A stretch of DNA of 64,000 bases from Halichoerus grypus. Its lineage: Eukaryota; Chordata; Mammalia; Carnivora; Phocidae. The translations under genes were made by a program, and so were the position numbers. Within the stretch, counting starts at the first letter, position 1; each line of letters opens with the position of its first letter. Below are positions 1-11,312 of the stretch, piece by piece. The notes under the pieces are model-generated. The model saw only the letters and a program-made list of their open reading frames with translations, was not told the origin of the DNA and searched no databases. The DNA is taken from contig NC_135719.1 of NCBI RefSeq assembly GCF_964656455.1, positions 10,767,163-10,831,162 on the forward strand, given 5' to 3'.

Positions 1-556
1 GTGATGTTTAATGCCCTCTCTTGTTGGACATGCGTTTTTTTAAAGTGTTCGCTGTTGTAAATGAGGCAGACAGGGACACGATTCTGAGAGGTTCAGGGAC
101 TTGCCTGAGAGAACTTAGCTGAATGGAGCTGGACTCCAGGTCTGAGGGCAGCGGTTTTCCCATGTTCATCTGGGATCTGTCACAAGGCTGGGGTTGTGGG
201 GAGAGGGCCAGTGGATGGTCCAGGGGGTCAGGTACAAGTCAGGGCATCGCACAAGACGGCGTGAAGGCTTCAGGAAATAAAAATCACAGAAGCCAGCAAG
301 GAGGAAAGCACGCAGGGTGCCTCACAGCTGAGGGGAGAGGTGGGATCGGAATGAGGAGTGGGTGTCACAGCCTGAGATGTGGGAGGAGGAGGGAGAGGGG
401 AGGGTGGTCCAGGCTAACAGTCCAGGGTGGGGTTCTGGAGCCTTCTCCAGGGTGGGTGCAGATTAGAGCTGGCCCTTCTTAGGCAGGGGCAGCTGGTGTA
501 TTCTGCCTTCTGCTTCCCTGTCTCCAGCAATGCAGGGGCCCTCCCCTCACATGGCT
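1..556. other. Unassigned sequence, no gene seen
   Basis: G-rich single-copy-looking DNA before the first SINE. Open frames at 123-482 and 427-711 run through it, but they have no recognisable domain and the second continues into the SINE. I see no promoter, RNA gene or repeat that I can name. Confidence 0.5.
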
Positions 557-568
557 CTTCATTCCCCC

Positions 569-757
569 CCCTTTTTTTTTTTTTTTTTTTAAGATTTTAT
601 TTGACAGAGACAGCGAGAGAGGGAACACAAGCAGGGGGAGAGGGAGAAGCAGGCTTCCCGTGGAGCAGAGAGCCTGATGCCGGGCTCAATCCCAGGACCC
701 TGGGATCATGACCTGAGCTGAAGGCAGACGCTTGACGACTGAGCCACCCAGACACCT
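569..757 (-). mobile_element. SINEC (tRNA-Lys-derived carnivore SINE), reverse orientation
   Basis: Read on the minus strand this is a full-length SINEC: a tRNA-like head with GTGGCTCAG (A-box side) and a GGGATTGAGCCC B-box side, a CT/GA-rich body, and an A tail that appears as the T run at 574-590. A 12-base target duplication, CTCTTCATTCCC, flanks it at 557-568 and 758-769, typical of L1-driven insertion. The head is a little degraded (GGTGTCTGGGTGGC), so it is not among the youngest copies. Confidence 0.95.
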
Positions 758-1128
758 CTCTTCATTCCCTTCTTGAACCATGATAGCCATTAGGCACTTG
801 TGCTTCTGTTGTGATAGAAATCTGGCTCCTCACAGCTTCCCACATGCTGCTTTTGGTTCTGCCCAGTGGGCTCACCCCGAAAATTTGCATTCAGTCTTCT
901 GTGTTGTGATAACTCCCCAGATAGTGGAGCACCGGTCTCGCATGGGTAGGGAAGGGTTGGTTACCTGCTGCTTAGCTCTTCTGTGCCAGGACCTTTGTTC
1001 CTTCCTCGATTTGGTTTCCTGCCACACTTGAGAGCCACCATTTCCCTCTTAAAGGTGGATGCCACGGGCTCGGGAGCTCCTTACCAGGGGACAAAACCAG
1101 ATGACTGGGGTGGGCAGGACATGGATAC

Positions 1129-1516
1129 TGTATTAGTTTGTTAAGGCAGTCCTAAGGGTGGCTCAAACCACAGGGATATATTTTCTCACAGTTCTGGAAG
1201 CTGGAAGCCCAAGATCAAGGGGTCAGGAGAGTTGGTTTCCTTTAGGGCCTCTCTCCTTGGCTGGCACACGGCACCTGCCCCTCCTCCTGCCTTCACAGAG
1301 TTTTTCCTCTGTGTGGACCCATCCCTGGGGTCTCTTCATGTCTTATAAGGACACCAGTCAGAGTGGCTTAGGGCCCACCCATAGGACCTCATTTAACCTT
1401 ATTACCTCTTCAGGCGCCGTCTCCAAATGCAGTCACGTGCTGAGGTCCTGGAGGTTGGAGCTCCAACATAGGAATTTTGGGGGCACGGGAGGGGGGACCT
1501 GATTCAGCCCCTAACT
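1129..1516 (-). mobile_element. MaLR LTR (MLT1/MST-like), solo, reverse orientation
   Basis: The minus strand reads as a MaLR LTR. On the plus strand one sees the typical reverse-complement landmarks in order: TGTATTAGTTTGTTAAGGCAG, TTTTCTCACAGTTCTGGA, GGTCTCTTCATGTCTTATAAGG, ACCTCATTTAACCTTATTACCTC and ATTCAGCCCCTAAC. Only the LTR is present and no internal retroviral region follows, so it is a solo LTR. An open frame at 1158-1502 (plus) simply crosses it. The exact subfamily is uncertain. Confidence 0.85.
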
Positions 1517-1659
1517 GGTACCAAGGGGGCCAGTACCAGACCGAGCCAAGACTCTTGCATCTTTTGTCTCAACTTTTCTGTAAGGAACTGCATTGTTGTG
1601 ATTTATTTATTTATAGGTGCCTAAGAAATTTTTTGAAGATGGAGCTTTTTTTTTTTTTT

Positions 1660-1905
1660 TTAAAACTTGAGATAATGCTAGAATCACAAATTGTGGCAAA
1701 ATATAGGGAAGTCCCCCATACCCTTCATCCGGTTTCCCCCAATGGTAACATTGCACATAACTGTAGTACAGTATCAGAACGAGGAAATTAACATCGGTAC
1801 AGTCCATGGAGTCGATTCAGATTTTACCAGCGTTCTGTGCACTCATTTGTGTCTGTGTATGTATGTATAGTTCTGTGCAATTTTATTACATGTGCATGAG
1901 GTCCT
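1660..1905 (-). mobile_element. Old L1 (L1M) 3' UTR fragment, reverse orientation
   Basis: The plus strand shows the antisense of an ancient L1 3' UTR: TTTCCCCCAATGGTAACATTGC, ACTGTAGTACAGTATCAGAAC, GAGGAAATTAACATCGGTAC and TTCAGATTTTACCAGC. These blocks occur in this order in mammalian L1M 3' ends. A T run at 1649-1661 adjoins it. No ORF2 sequence is included. Confidence 0.65.
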
Positions 1906-2859
1906 CAAAATGCAGAATGGGATCCAGATGAAACCAGATCATTCTGAGTCGTGTGAGTGTGTTTGGCAAACACACAGGTGATAATAATACACGCATGCAC
2001 AGGTGTGTGCATACACAGAGGTGGATATTGAGACAGAGAGAAGTCTTCGGTAGAATGGCAGCTGGCTAGAGGAAAGCGATTCTTCAAGAAGGCTTCCCAT
2101 GGGCGCCCTCTGCATACCCAGGGAGAGTGGGACCCTTGCAGACTGCCCCAGTACACACAGCAATGGCTTGCAAGTCGGGCGGCACACACACGAGACACCG
2201 ATGTGTCCTGTTTTCTTTTTTATCACTTATATTGAAACCCAGGGGAGCCCTCTGTGTTCCAGTTGATGCAAAGAGAATTATTCTCCGATTTCATCTGCCA
2301 AGTGTTTGTTTAGTACAAAGGTCACTATGATACCAGCCGGCAAGCAGAGCGAACCCACCTTTGCGTCAGAGCCGTGGGAGCCCAGAGTTACTTTGCTTCT
2401 GATGAGTTTTTATTTTAACTTGACATTGGGTAAAATGTGTTTTAACTCTCCAAAGAGTGTGGGTCGGGTATGGATCAAATACACTGTGACTGTAGTTCAT
2501 CTGAAAAAATAATTAAAAAGCTCTCCCTCATGAGAACAAGCCTAGCTCATTATATACTTGCAACTTCATTGATATTGAAGTTAGCCTCATTAATTTTTTT
2601 CTAAAATAAATGACACTGTAAAACTGGTCACTTGGTTTGGGCCGTGTTCCACCCCCTCTCCCCAGCTGCTGGTCACATGCCATTTTCCGTGTGTTTAGCA
2701 ATGTGCTGGGAAACACGCGTGTGGCTCTTACCGGGTGCTTCCGTATTGCCTGGGCTGCTGGATGATGCTTGTTCATTTTCAGCTGCTCATAATTCATGTC
2801 CTGTGGTTCATGGAATCACTTCTGTGCTCACTGCCTGGGTGACCTTGGGCAAGACTCCC
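1906..2859. other. Unassigned sequence between L1M and MIR
   Basis: Mostly single-copy-looking. It contains a mixed CA/TG-rich patch at about 1955-2025 and overlapping open frames on both strands (1905-2226) that read through this patch; they show no domain. A CTCF-like site is listed separately. No gene is seen. Confidence 0.45.
2099..2116 (-). promoter_or_regulatory. Candidate CTCF-binding core
   Basis: The minus strand reads TATGCAGAGGGCGCCCAT, which fits the AGRKGGCRC core of the CTCF motif with acceptable flanks. This is a motif match by eye only; such matches also occur by chance, and nothing else near it supports an insulator. Confidence 0.25.
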
Positions 2860-3055
2860 AGCGTGGGCTCTGGAGTTAGACAGTTTTGAGATTCAAATCC
2901 TGGCTCCACCACAGACCTGCCACCAGGATTTTGGACACCTTTCCAGTTGATTTGAGCTTGTTTCCTTAGCAGTAAAAGGCGGCTGGGATCTACCTGGCAG
3001 GGCTTTGCCTTGGTATCCTTTGCATCGGGTATCATGGTGGAGATCGATTAACACG
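2860..3055 (+). repeat. MIR SINE fragment
   Basis: Plus-strand MIR landmarks are visible in order: GGGCTCTGGAGTTAGACAG, GATTCAAATCCTGGCTCCACC, then a degraded TTTCCTTAGCAGTAAAAGGCGG, followed by ATCTACCTGGCAGGGC. Divergence is high, as expected for this ancient mammalian tRNA-derived SINE. Confidence 0.75.
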
Positions 3056-3503
3056 GTCCTGTTCATTTTTATGGTCCTGTCCTTTCCATTTCCAGGTGGA
3101 GAAAGGGAGGCGGGAGTACATGACTTACTGAAACACACAGGCAGGTCTCTTGACAAGGGTAGTTGGATCCTGGTTTTCAGCTTGGGACATAATCCACCTC
3201 GTAGACCTAAGAATAGCAACCTCTTCAGTAGTGAATTAAATCGGTAGGGATCTTCTTTGCCTGCGGACCCCTTCCTGTGGCTCACCTTAAAGTATGTAAA
3301 GTGCTAGCAGGGCCCCAGGCAGCAGGTGATATGGTCCATATTAAGTCAGGACGCAGCATATGACCATGGCCACGTGATGTACTTGTTAGCTCTCTGGGTT
3401 TCCTTCCTACATTGCTTCTTAATATTGTCTCCATTTTTCAAAAGAATGTATTCTCATTTTAGTAAAACTTGGAAAAACCAAAATATAAGAAAGCAAATAA
3501 TTT

Positions 3504-3917
3504 TTTTTTTAATTTTTTTATTATTATGTTAATCCCCATACATTACATCATTAGTTTTAGATATAGTGTTCCATGATTCATTGTTTGTGCATAACACCCA
3601 GTGCTCCATGCAGAACGTGCCCTCCTCAATACCCATCACCAGGCTAACCCATCCTCCCACCCCCCTCCCCTCTAGAACCCTCAGTTTGTTTTTCAGAGTC
3701 CATCGTCTCTCATGGTTCTTCTCCCCCTCCGATTTCCCCCCCTTCATTCTTCCCCTCCTGCTACATTCTTCTTCTTCTTTTTTTCTTTCTTAACATATAT
3801 TGCATTATTTGTTTCAGAGGTACAGATCTGAGATTCAACAGTCTTGCACAATTCACAGCACTTACCAGAACACATACCCTCCCCAGTGTCCATCACCCAG
3901 TCACCCCATCCCTCCCA
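3504..3917 (-). mobile_element. Young carnivore L1 3' end, 5'-truncated, reverse orientation
   Basis: A 414-base L1 tail inserted on the minus strand. On the plus strand it starts with the T/AT-rich tail, then CATTACATCATTAGTTTTAG, then the 3' UTR with its pyrimidine tract (CTTCTTCTTTTTTTC, near 3770), and ends at CACCCCATCCCTCCC. The 14-base target duplication AAAGCAAATAATTT is perfect at 3490-3503 and 3918-3931. It is nearly identical to the inverted copy at 44341-44648. The open frames at 3529-3747 (minus) and 3566-3793 (plus) lie in this UTR and are not genes. Confidence 0.95.
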
Positions 3918-3931
3918 AAAGCAAATAATTT

Positions 3932-5227
3932 CTAATCCAGGTGCATATAGAAAATTATCGTCAGTATTTAGGTATATTTAATTCCAGCCTTTTTCTTTTG
4001 GATGTATTTTTAGTCAAGACCATACTATATGTAAACCTACTTTTAATTGACATATTGTAAACTTACTAATATATCAGATGTGAAATTAATGTATTGTTGG
4101 TTAAGATAACTGCAGGGTATTTTGTTAATCCAGAAATGCTGGAATGTGCTCATTGGGCATGTGAGTGGTGAACATCTTTGTGGCTATAGTCACATCCATA
4201 TCTACTGAAAAGTTTAAAAGCTCAGGTTAGTGCAGGGGATTTGATGTGAGCTGGAAAAACAGCCCTTTGCCTTGCTGTGACTTTTTCCAGAAGAGAAATA
4301 AGTGAGGCAGAAGCAGGTCCTGAAAGAGGCTTTGGGCCCCCCGGGAGTATTGGTTCTGCAGCCCTCTCCCACATCTGCTCGGGAGCAATCTTATTGTTTC
4401 AGGGGCTCAGTGAGCAGATGACAAACAGCAGACTATATGGAGGTTGGGGAACCAAGGGCTCTTGCTTCATCCTCTGCCATTTGTTTCCCTGGGAATGCAA
4501 AGTCTGTCTTCCCAAATCTTCTGATTTTTAAGAGTGACCAGAAGTCTGTCTTTCAAGTGGACCAAAGTGCCAGCTCGTCGACATCACCTTCCAAAACCCT
4601 CTGTGAGTCGTCAACATGTAAGCCAGCTCGAATGCATCGGTGGCTTGCCATTTTGGACTCTGCTCTTTGCGTTGTGTTCACCTTTTGAATGGCAAAGAAA
4701 TAAAACAAGAAAGGGAGCCAGGTGGTAAGGAAGGCAGTTGCACGTCATGGATGCCATAGTCCGGATACATAACCTCCTCTCCTGTGATTCCAAGTGATGC
4801 GGGCGTTGGGTTGGGGCAGGGGATGGGGGCTCGCGCACACATACAGGACCCAGCGGTAGAATGGAACAGAGCAGAGTGAATGCCTGCTGCTGAACCTCTC
4901 GGGGTGCCGTTCTGGCCCAGGCTCTGCCTCTTGCCTCCTAAGAATGGGAATCCCAGAGTGGAAAAGAAATGGAACGATTTCTCCAAGCTAAGCATGTCTG
5001 GATGAAGACAAGTGCCGCTCAGTTTCCTGAAGGGAGTGTTGGAAGGCAGGAGCCAGTACCATTTGGAGCTGGTTGGGGCCTGCGGATGTTTTCCTGTATG
5101 TAAGCATCTTTGCTGAGAGATTTTAGAACCTAGCGTTACTGTGTTTGATGGACCAGATGTAAGACCAGAGGTTTTAGCCTCAGACGGACCTACAGAAAGA
5201 TTCACGGGGAGGGTGAAGGATGCACGG
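3932..5227. other. Unassigned sequence
   Basis: About 1.3 kb without a repeat I can name. The first 200 bases are AT-rich and may be a very old repeat. The largest open frame is on the minus strand at 4678-5205 (175 codons); it has no recognisable domain and overlapping frames exist on the other strand, so I do not call a gene. Confidence 0.4.
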
Positions 5228-5266
5228 GTGTGTGTGTGTGGTGTGTGTGTGTGTGTGTGTGTGTGT
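5228..5266. repeat. (TG)n microsatellite
   Basis: About 39 bases of TG dinucleotides with one GG interruption near 5240. It is long and pure enough to be length-polymorphic. Confidence 0.95.
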
Positions 5267-8200
5267 CGTACCTCAAAGGCTCATTATTTCTTTACCACCA
5301 ACCTCTTACTGCACCCGACTGGTGAAAGCAGATTCATTTCATTTTTCTTTTCAACTGTACCACAGGCTTTGTTGTTAAATATAAAAGATTCTGAGCTATT
5401 TTCCTGAATAGCGTGCATATTCTTTAGTTTATTTGTAGACTATTTACTTATTTCTGACCTTAGAATAATCTTGGCTTTATCTCCTTTTTTTTTTTTGTTT
5501 TTTCCCCCTTTCACCTGCAAGAAGCATTCAGAGAGAGCAGCTGTGTGAAGGGTTTGATTTCTGGGGAGGGTTGCAATTTGCTGTCATTCACCCTGGCATC
5601 AGAGGTTAATGGCCTTCCTCTAAAGTGGGAAGCGAGCTCTTCATTGTTGGAGGATTCTTGTGTTGAAATGCCTCATGGAAGAGTCGTTGTGGATGTTTGC
5701 TTTTTGCCTGTCCCACACATTGTTTTTGTGATGGAACGTTGCCTTTCCCCGAGGGGGTTCTCGAGGGCTGCAGACATGATCATGTGGTCCAGGCACGGCC
5801 GACCACGACACAGAGAAGGTCTCTCGTGTACAAGTATTGGCCCAAGGAGCGTGACAACCAGAGTCTATCATGAGGTTTGACAGATGGGCTCAGAGACAGA
5901 GGTCACTTTCTTCTCCAGGAGTGCTACCTGTAAGCTCTCAATGTTCAGAGATGCTGATGCCTGTCATTGCTGCCATGTGCAGAGATCTGGACATAGGAGT
6001 GAAGCCTGCACAAAGGAAGGTAGACTGGGGGAGAGAGAAGGCAGGAGGACTGCCTGGATCCAGCGATGCCTGAAGCGAGCTTCTAGCCCTTGGAATCCCA
6101 GTGACTTGAGCACATAAATTGTCTTTTACAACATTTGCAGTCCACAGGCTTGGATGCCCTGTCAGGTCATGGAAGAGTTGGATGGATTGCTTTCCTCTTA
6201 AGGTTTGACCACGCGCCTTCCCACAGGGCTAGTGTTCCTGGGCAAGGAAGTACCTGTAGGGCTGTTGTCTTCTGATCACAGAATTAGCTCTTTTCTGATA
6301 CCAAGGTGTTCACCCATGGTACCCTGAAGAACTGACCGAATACATTCAATAAAAAGGGTTAGGTTGGAAGTTCTGATTTAGTTTTTCATTTCATTACTTC
6401 ATAGCATTTAAGTTACAGGAAAGGGACCTAGAGGCCCGAAAGTGATGCCCCCTCCAGTTTCTCCGTAACCACTCAAAGCAAAGCATTTAAAAATAACCTG
6501 TTGGCAGGCAGGCTTTGTGCAGGAGCAGGGAACATTTAATGGCAAATCGTGTATGTGGGCAGGAGAGTGTCCGGCATGTCCATTTCTTAGTCAGTGGTGT
6601 TGGGTTTATTGAATGGAAGACACATAACCAGCCCTGGGTCCTTTCCTTCACCGCAGTTGCTAAAGCGACCTTAACTCCCTGGAATGGCTTCATGTGGTCG
6701 GGAGCGAAGACGCTAAATGAGTATGCTGCATTTGTGACTCGGCTTGGCTGTTTCATTCCTGCCGAGCCATGTATGTGTGCGCGCATGTGCACATGCCTGT
6801 TTTTGTTCCCATGCAGATGAAAATCTGAACCCACCAAAGCATTAGGTGGCTAATGGTCACTCCTAAAAAAACAAAACAAAACAAAAAAAACAGGTGTAGT
6901 CTTTAGAGCTGGGGTTCTGGAATTTGCTTTAAGAGTGTGAAGAGAAATGGGGGGCTACTTAACTGGGCTGCTTGAAATGAAAGTTTCCTGGATGTGCTTT
7001 CAGGGAGGGATCCGTGACCTTCTTAAAATTATACGGAGAGGTGGGTGTAATCTTGTGGGCAAGCTTTTGCTGGCATCTTCAAGAGGTTCATGACCCAAAA
7101 AAAGGTTAAGATCACACAAAGTCCTTATGTGGGGCAGAGCCTGATGATGCGCAGCTTGGGGTAAGAGAAATCAAGATAGCTGAGGTGATGGGCTGTACGG
7201 AGTGACAGATGGAATGTTGTTCACTGTTCAGCTGTCAACTTGATCTGCTCCCCGGGGAGCCACTGTGCTTCCAACAGGAAGCATTTGGAGCATCACTCAC
7301 TCAGGCAATGTGGGTGAAAAGTCAGAATGTGTTCCCAGTGACTCTGGAGACATCCTCTCAGCCCTCCTCCTCCTGTGCCTCCCCTTTCAAACCCCTCCCC
7401 CCGAAAAAAAAATTCCTTTGGGGCTAAAATTTTCCATCCCTTCTTTCAGCCTAACTGTGGGTGTTTTGGGTAATATTCAGCAAATTTCTGTGCTGGTTTG
7501 AACTGATGCACAGATAGGAAAATCAACTTTTTTTTTTTTTTTTTTTGCTCTAAAAGCAAAAACATTTTAAAAATGCACTTGGTTCATTAATGGAATCTGA
7601 ACTCTCAAAGTCAAAACTTTCCATGTGTTCTTCCTAAGAACAATTCTCTTGGGGCAGTTAAAAACAGAGGGACCCCCAAAAATCGTCTGGGGATGCGAAT
7701 GAACTTGGCAAAATCTGTATGGGCAAAAGGTTTCCTCCCACGCTTTTTGGGATCATTGCTTCATTCTTTCTTTACCAATTCCCATTGCCTCCTATTTCAG
7801 GTACGGGATGGTGGGGGGACAGGGCTTGGGGGAGAGATGCTTTTCTCCCTTTCTAACGTTCTAAGCACGTAGCACAGTGGGTGTGATTTCCCAGGGCCTC
7901 CCTTTCTGCCCAAGTCATTATTACCATAAGAACATTCATGTTTGCCCACCTGCCTTGTGGGTTGCTAATGGCGTTTACAAAGGGAATGTGGATTCCCAGC
8001 AAGAGGCCTCGTTAGCACAGCAAGGATCTGATAGATTCTAAAATTGTGCATGGACACTTGGAACATTTTGAAACCCATTGGTGTCTATTATTAGATCTAA
8101 ATTATTTCACCTACCCCAGTCTGTATCGGTGGGGAAGGAACCTTGCCTTGATCCAACCAGATCAACTGGATTGGCTTAAGCACGCATTAATACCTGTGAA

Positions 8201-8530
8201 TCTGGGGCTAAGGACAAGATTCAAAAAAACAGCAACCATGGGGACAGCACCAAGAACAAAATGTCTCCTGCATCAGTGCTTTTATTTTATTTTTTAATAT
8301 CGACTTCATTAGTGGTTGTGAGCAAGTGTTTAATTTTAGGAGCCATTGTGGTCACAAAGAAAATTTAAGCTGTCTGTTTACTTGGACAAGTGCGTCAAGC
8401 ACACGTGGATTTGAATAATGACTTGAGCAGCACTGGATATGCTAGCTCTCCTTTATGGTGTCCTTGATATAAAACAGACAGAATGGGCGCTTGTCTGTGG
8501 TCTCTCACTCCCACCTCCTAAAGCCCAGGG
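5267..8530. other. Long unassigned interval, possibly single-copy
   Basis: The longest stretch of the window in which I recognise no repeat. T runs lie at 5488-5499 and 7529-7547 and an A/C-rich simple tract at 6866-6891. Open frames (for example 5545-5880 plus and 6487-6837 minus) show no domain, no codon-like conservation I can judge, and no convincing splice context. It could hold conserved regulatory DNA; the sequence alone does not show this. Confidence 0.4.
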
Positions 8531-8660
8531 AGACAGGGGTTGCTGTTCTCATTGTGCAGATGAACAAACCGAGGCAGGGGGAGGTCAGACAGCTTGTCCA
8601 GGGTCGTACAGCTAGTGAGTGGCAAGGCCCGGAAGGTAATCCTTGTCTTCATTATCCCAA
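8531..8660 (-). repeat. MIR SINE fragment, reverse orientation
   Basis: The plus strand carries the antisense of the MIR core: TGTGCAGATGAACAAACCGAGG, then GACAGCTTGTCCAGGGTCGTAC, then AGCTAGTGAGTGGCAAGGCC. Confidence 0.8.
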
Positions 8661-8792
8661 AGACCATGTGTTTTCCACCATATGCCCCCCTCCCTCATCC
8701 TTAGACACTGTTGTGCCCCCCAGGATAACAGAGGACCCTAAGCATGCCCTACTTAGTATTAAATGTGGCCTCACTCAACTACTTCATTATTT

Positions 8793-8985
8793 CTTTTTAA
8801 AGATTTTATTTTAGAGAGAGAACATGAGGTGGGGGGGTGGGGCAGAGGGAGAGAGAGCATCTTAAGCAGACTCCACGCTAAGTGTGGAGCCCAACGAGGG
8901 GCTTGATTCCAGGACCCTGAGATCATGACCTGAACTGAAACCAAGAGTCGGATGCTTAACCGACTGAGCCAAACAGGTGCCCCAG
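8793..8985 (-). mobile_element. SINEC, reverse orientation
   Basis: The minus strand has the tRNA-like head (GGGGCACCTGTTTGGCTCAG) and the A tail shows as TTTTTAAAGATTTTATTTTAG. The imperfect 14-base target duplication CTACTTC(A/T)TTATTT lies at 8779-8792 and 8986-8999. Divergence in the head and body marks it as an older copy. Confidence 0.95.
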
Positions 8986-8999
8986 CTACTTCTTTATTT

Positions 9000-9949
9000 A
9001 CAAACACATCTCTCTCCCCCCTCCTCTCTCTGCTATACTAAGTATCTGGAACTTTTCCCGATTTTAGCAGTAAAGTATGAAATGGTGATGAGTGTCTAGG
9101 CTAGGGGAGGTTAATTGGGTGTAGGGTGCTCAGGGCCTGGCTTCTCTGTGGGAATTTTTAAAACTCTCATCAGATAAAGCCTTGTTCCTAGGAAAAAAAC
9201 CACATGAGATATTTTCACAGTCCCCCGTAGTAAAGTGATGGACACTCCCCAGACGGTTTTGTTTACGTTCCAGGCCCCACAGCCTTTAATTGGTGTATAG
9301 TCATTGTTCCTACACAACTTGGACTTGGGGATTTTTCACTCCCGGGCTGGGCCACGCTGGCTTGCTTTGCTCTGCAAGGCAGTCGTGATCTTCTACCCCA
9401 CAAGGCCACAGCTGGGACAAAAATGGTAAGAAGGTGGAATAGAAAAAGGCTTCATGGATCTTGGAGGAACAGGTGACCAAGGAGGGTTACAGAACAAGCA
9501 GATCAATGAGCTGAAATACTCATTCCCAGGGCCTTTTAACAAGGGAGAGTCATCGGCAGCCCGACGGGCCAGCCCAGTGGCGTCCTGAAGACCTTCCAGA
9601 GTAGAAGGTCCATGGAAACGAACTGGTAACAGGAGGAGTGGTGACTTGATGGGTCACACAGTGGCAGAGGCATCCTGTGCCATCCCGGAGGATGTGATGT
9701 CCAGGCAGCTCCACGCGCTTCCCGGCAGATACTCTTAATCCGTGCTGTCCCGTGAGCTTGTTTTGGTGGCCTGCAGACAAATGACTGTCTCCTCTTGGTC
9801 CACGTGGGGGAGTGGAGGGCGGGTTCAGAGGGCAGACGGCTGGGTGCGAGCCACATAGCGTTCCATCTAGGAACGTTAGTGCCTAGGGGAAGTTGGGAGG
9901 CTGAGTGTCTCTGGCTCATGACTCCAGATCCCTGTTTCCAGCTTGCTTT
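9000..9949. other. Unassigned sequence
   Basis: No named repeat. Minus-strand open frames at 9536-9919 and 9550-9780 overlap each other in different frames and have no recognisable domain. No gene is called. Confidence 0.4.
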
Positions 9950-10435
9950 TTTTTTTTAATTTAATTTTTAAATTATGGTAAAAAACGCCTAACCTAAAAT
10001 TCACCGTCTTACCCATTTATAAAATGTACAGTTCAGTAGCGTGAACCGTATTCACCCTATTGTGCGGCAGCTTTCTAGAACTCTTCCCTCTTGCATAACT
10101 GAAGCTCTGCACCCATGAAACAGCCCCTGGGCCCTAGCCGCCACCCTTCTGCTCTCTGTCTTCCAGGGGCAGGGGGGGGTCTGACTATGCTAGTTACGTC
10201 TTCTAAGTGGAATCCTACAGTGTTTGTCTTCTTGGTATTGGCTTCTTTCATTTGGCGTAACGTTCTCGAGGTTCCTCCATGCTGTAGCCTGTGTCACAGT
10301 TTTCTTCCTTTTTAAAGGCTGAATAATAATCCTTTTGTGTGTCTACACCACATTTTGTTTATCTGTTTATTTCTCAGTGGACGTTTGGATTGCTTCCACC
10401 ACTTGGCAAGGGTGAATAGCGCTGCTGTGAACATC
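9950..10435 (-). mobile_element. Old L1 (L1M) 3' end, reverse orientation
   Basis: The plus strand shows the antisense L1M 3' UTR (CCTAACCTAAAATTCACCG, AAATGTACAGTTCAGTAGCG) followed by the antisense end of ORF2 (GTGGAATCCTACAGTGTTTG, AAAGGCTGAATAATAATCC, TTGGATTGCTTCCACCACTT). A TATTCCATTG-like block is decayed to AATCCTTTTG. The reading frame is broken, so this is a dead fossil. The open frames at 10115-10315 and 10337-10528 lie inside it. Confidence 0.85.
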
Positions 10436-11025
10436 TGTGTCCCGTGTATTTCTGGCTTGTTAAAAGCTCTTCACTTGGGTGTCCTAAGGTGGTGTGGAGC
10501 TCAGGAAGTCCAGAATTCACCTCCTTAAGTTTTCTCCCAAATCGGCTTTGTCATTGGTTCACCTTGTCCCTGACCTCCCACACCTTGCATTTAAGAGCCA
10601 CCACCTCTTACTGATCATGGCTTCTGAAGGTCTCTGGTGTCTGCCCCCCGTCCTCTCTTCATTACCCCTGAGTACTGCCGGGCCAGGCCCTCTCCTCCTC
10701 TCCCCTGGATGAGTGTGTCTACCTTTGATGATTAAGCCCAATCCAATCTGTGTCCAAGTCTCCATATTGCCACAGCTCCAAAGCAGGCTCTGAACATTTA
10801 TGAACCTGAAGAGATGCGCATTGTTCTGGAACCTTTGTTCCAAAATTTCCAAAGCCTCTGCATGGAATTTAACTGAATTTCATTATATGCCCAGTGAATA
10901 ACGACAGTATGGTTATGTATATTAAAATAATGCATAGGTTTAAAATAATAGTACTGTATATTTTTGACTTAAAATAACTTCTTTTTAACAAAGACATGTT
11001 AAATTTAATTGTCTCTATATCATTC
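10436..11025. other. Unassigned sequence
   Basis: Starts GC-balanced and turns AT-rich after 10870. Open frames at 10494-10712 and 10559-10852 lie on opposite strands over the same bases and are not credible genes. Confidence 0.4.
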
Positions 11026-11112
11026 ATGCATTGATTTGACAAATACTGAGAGCTGACCATGTGTCAATCCCAGTGCAAGGCGCTGGGGGTACACAGATGG
11101 ATCAGATCTAGC
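11026..11112 (-). repeat. L2 3' end, reverse orientation
   Basis: The plus strand reads CATGCATTGATTTGACAAAT, then CCATGTGTCAATCCCAGTGC, then GCGCTGGGGGTACACAGATGG, the antisense order of the L2 3' terminus. Confidence 0.7.
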
Positions 11113-11123
11113 ACCAGCACATA

Positions 11124-11312
11124 AGAGTAATAATAATATCAGCAAACCTTTATGGAGCACACTCTGTGGGCCAGAGACTGGGCAGAATTCTCTGTGTATA
11201 TTATCCAGTGTGATTCTCAAAGCAGTTCTTTAAGTTTTATTGTCTGCATTTTATGGAAGGAAATTAGGACACAGAGATTGGGTAACCGGTCCAGTAAGGG
11301 ACAGCATGGGGA
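11124..11312 (-). repeat. MIR SINE, reverse orientation
   Basis: Antisense MIR blocks in order: AATAATAATATCAGCAAACC, TGGAGCACACTCTGTGGGCC, ATTATCCAGTGTGATTCTC, TTTTATGGAAGGAAATTAGG, GACACAGAGATTGGGTAACC. Nearly the full MIR length is present, directly after an L2 piece. Confidence 0.75.

Noticed and set aside
1129..1516. Full endogenous retrovirus next to the MaLR LTR
   Set aside because: No internal gag, pol or env-like sequence lies on either side; it is a solo LTR.
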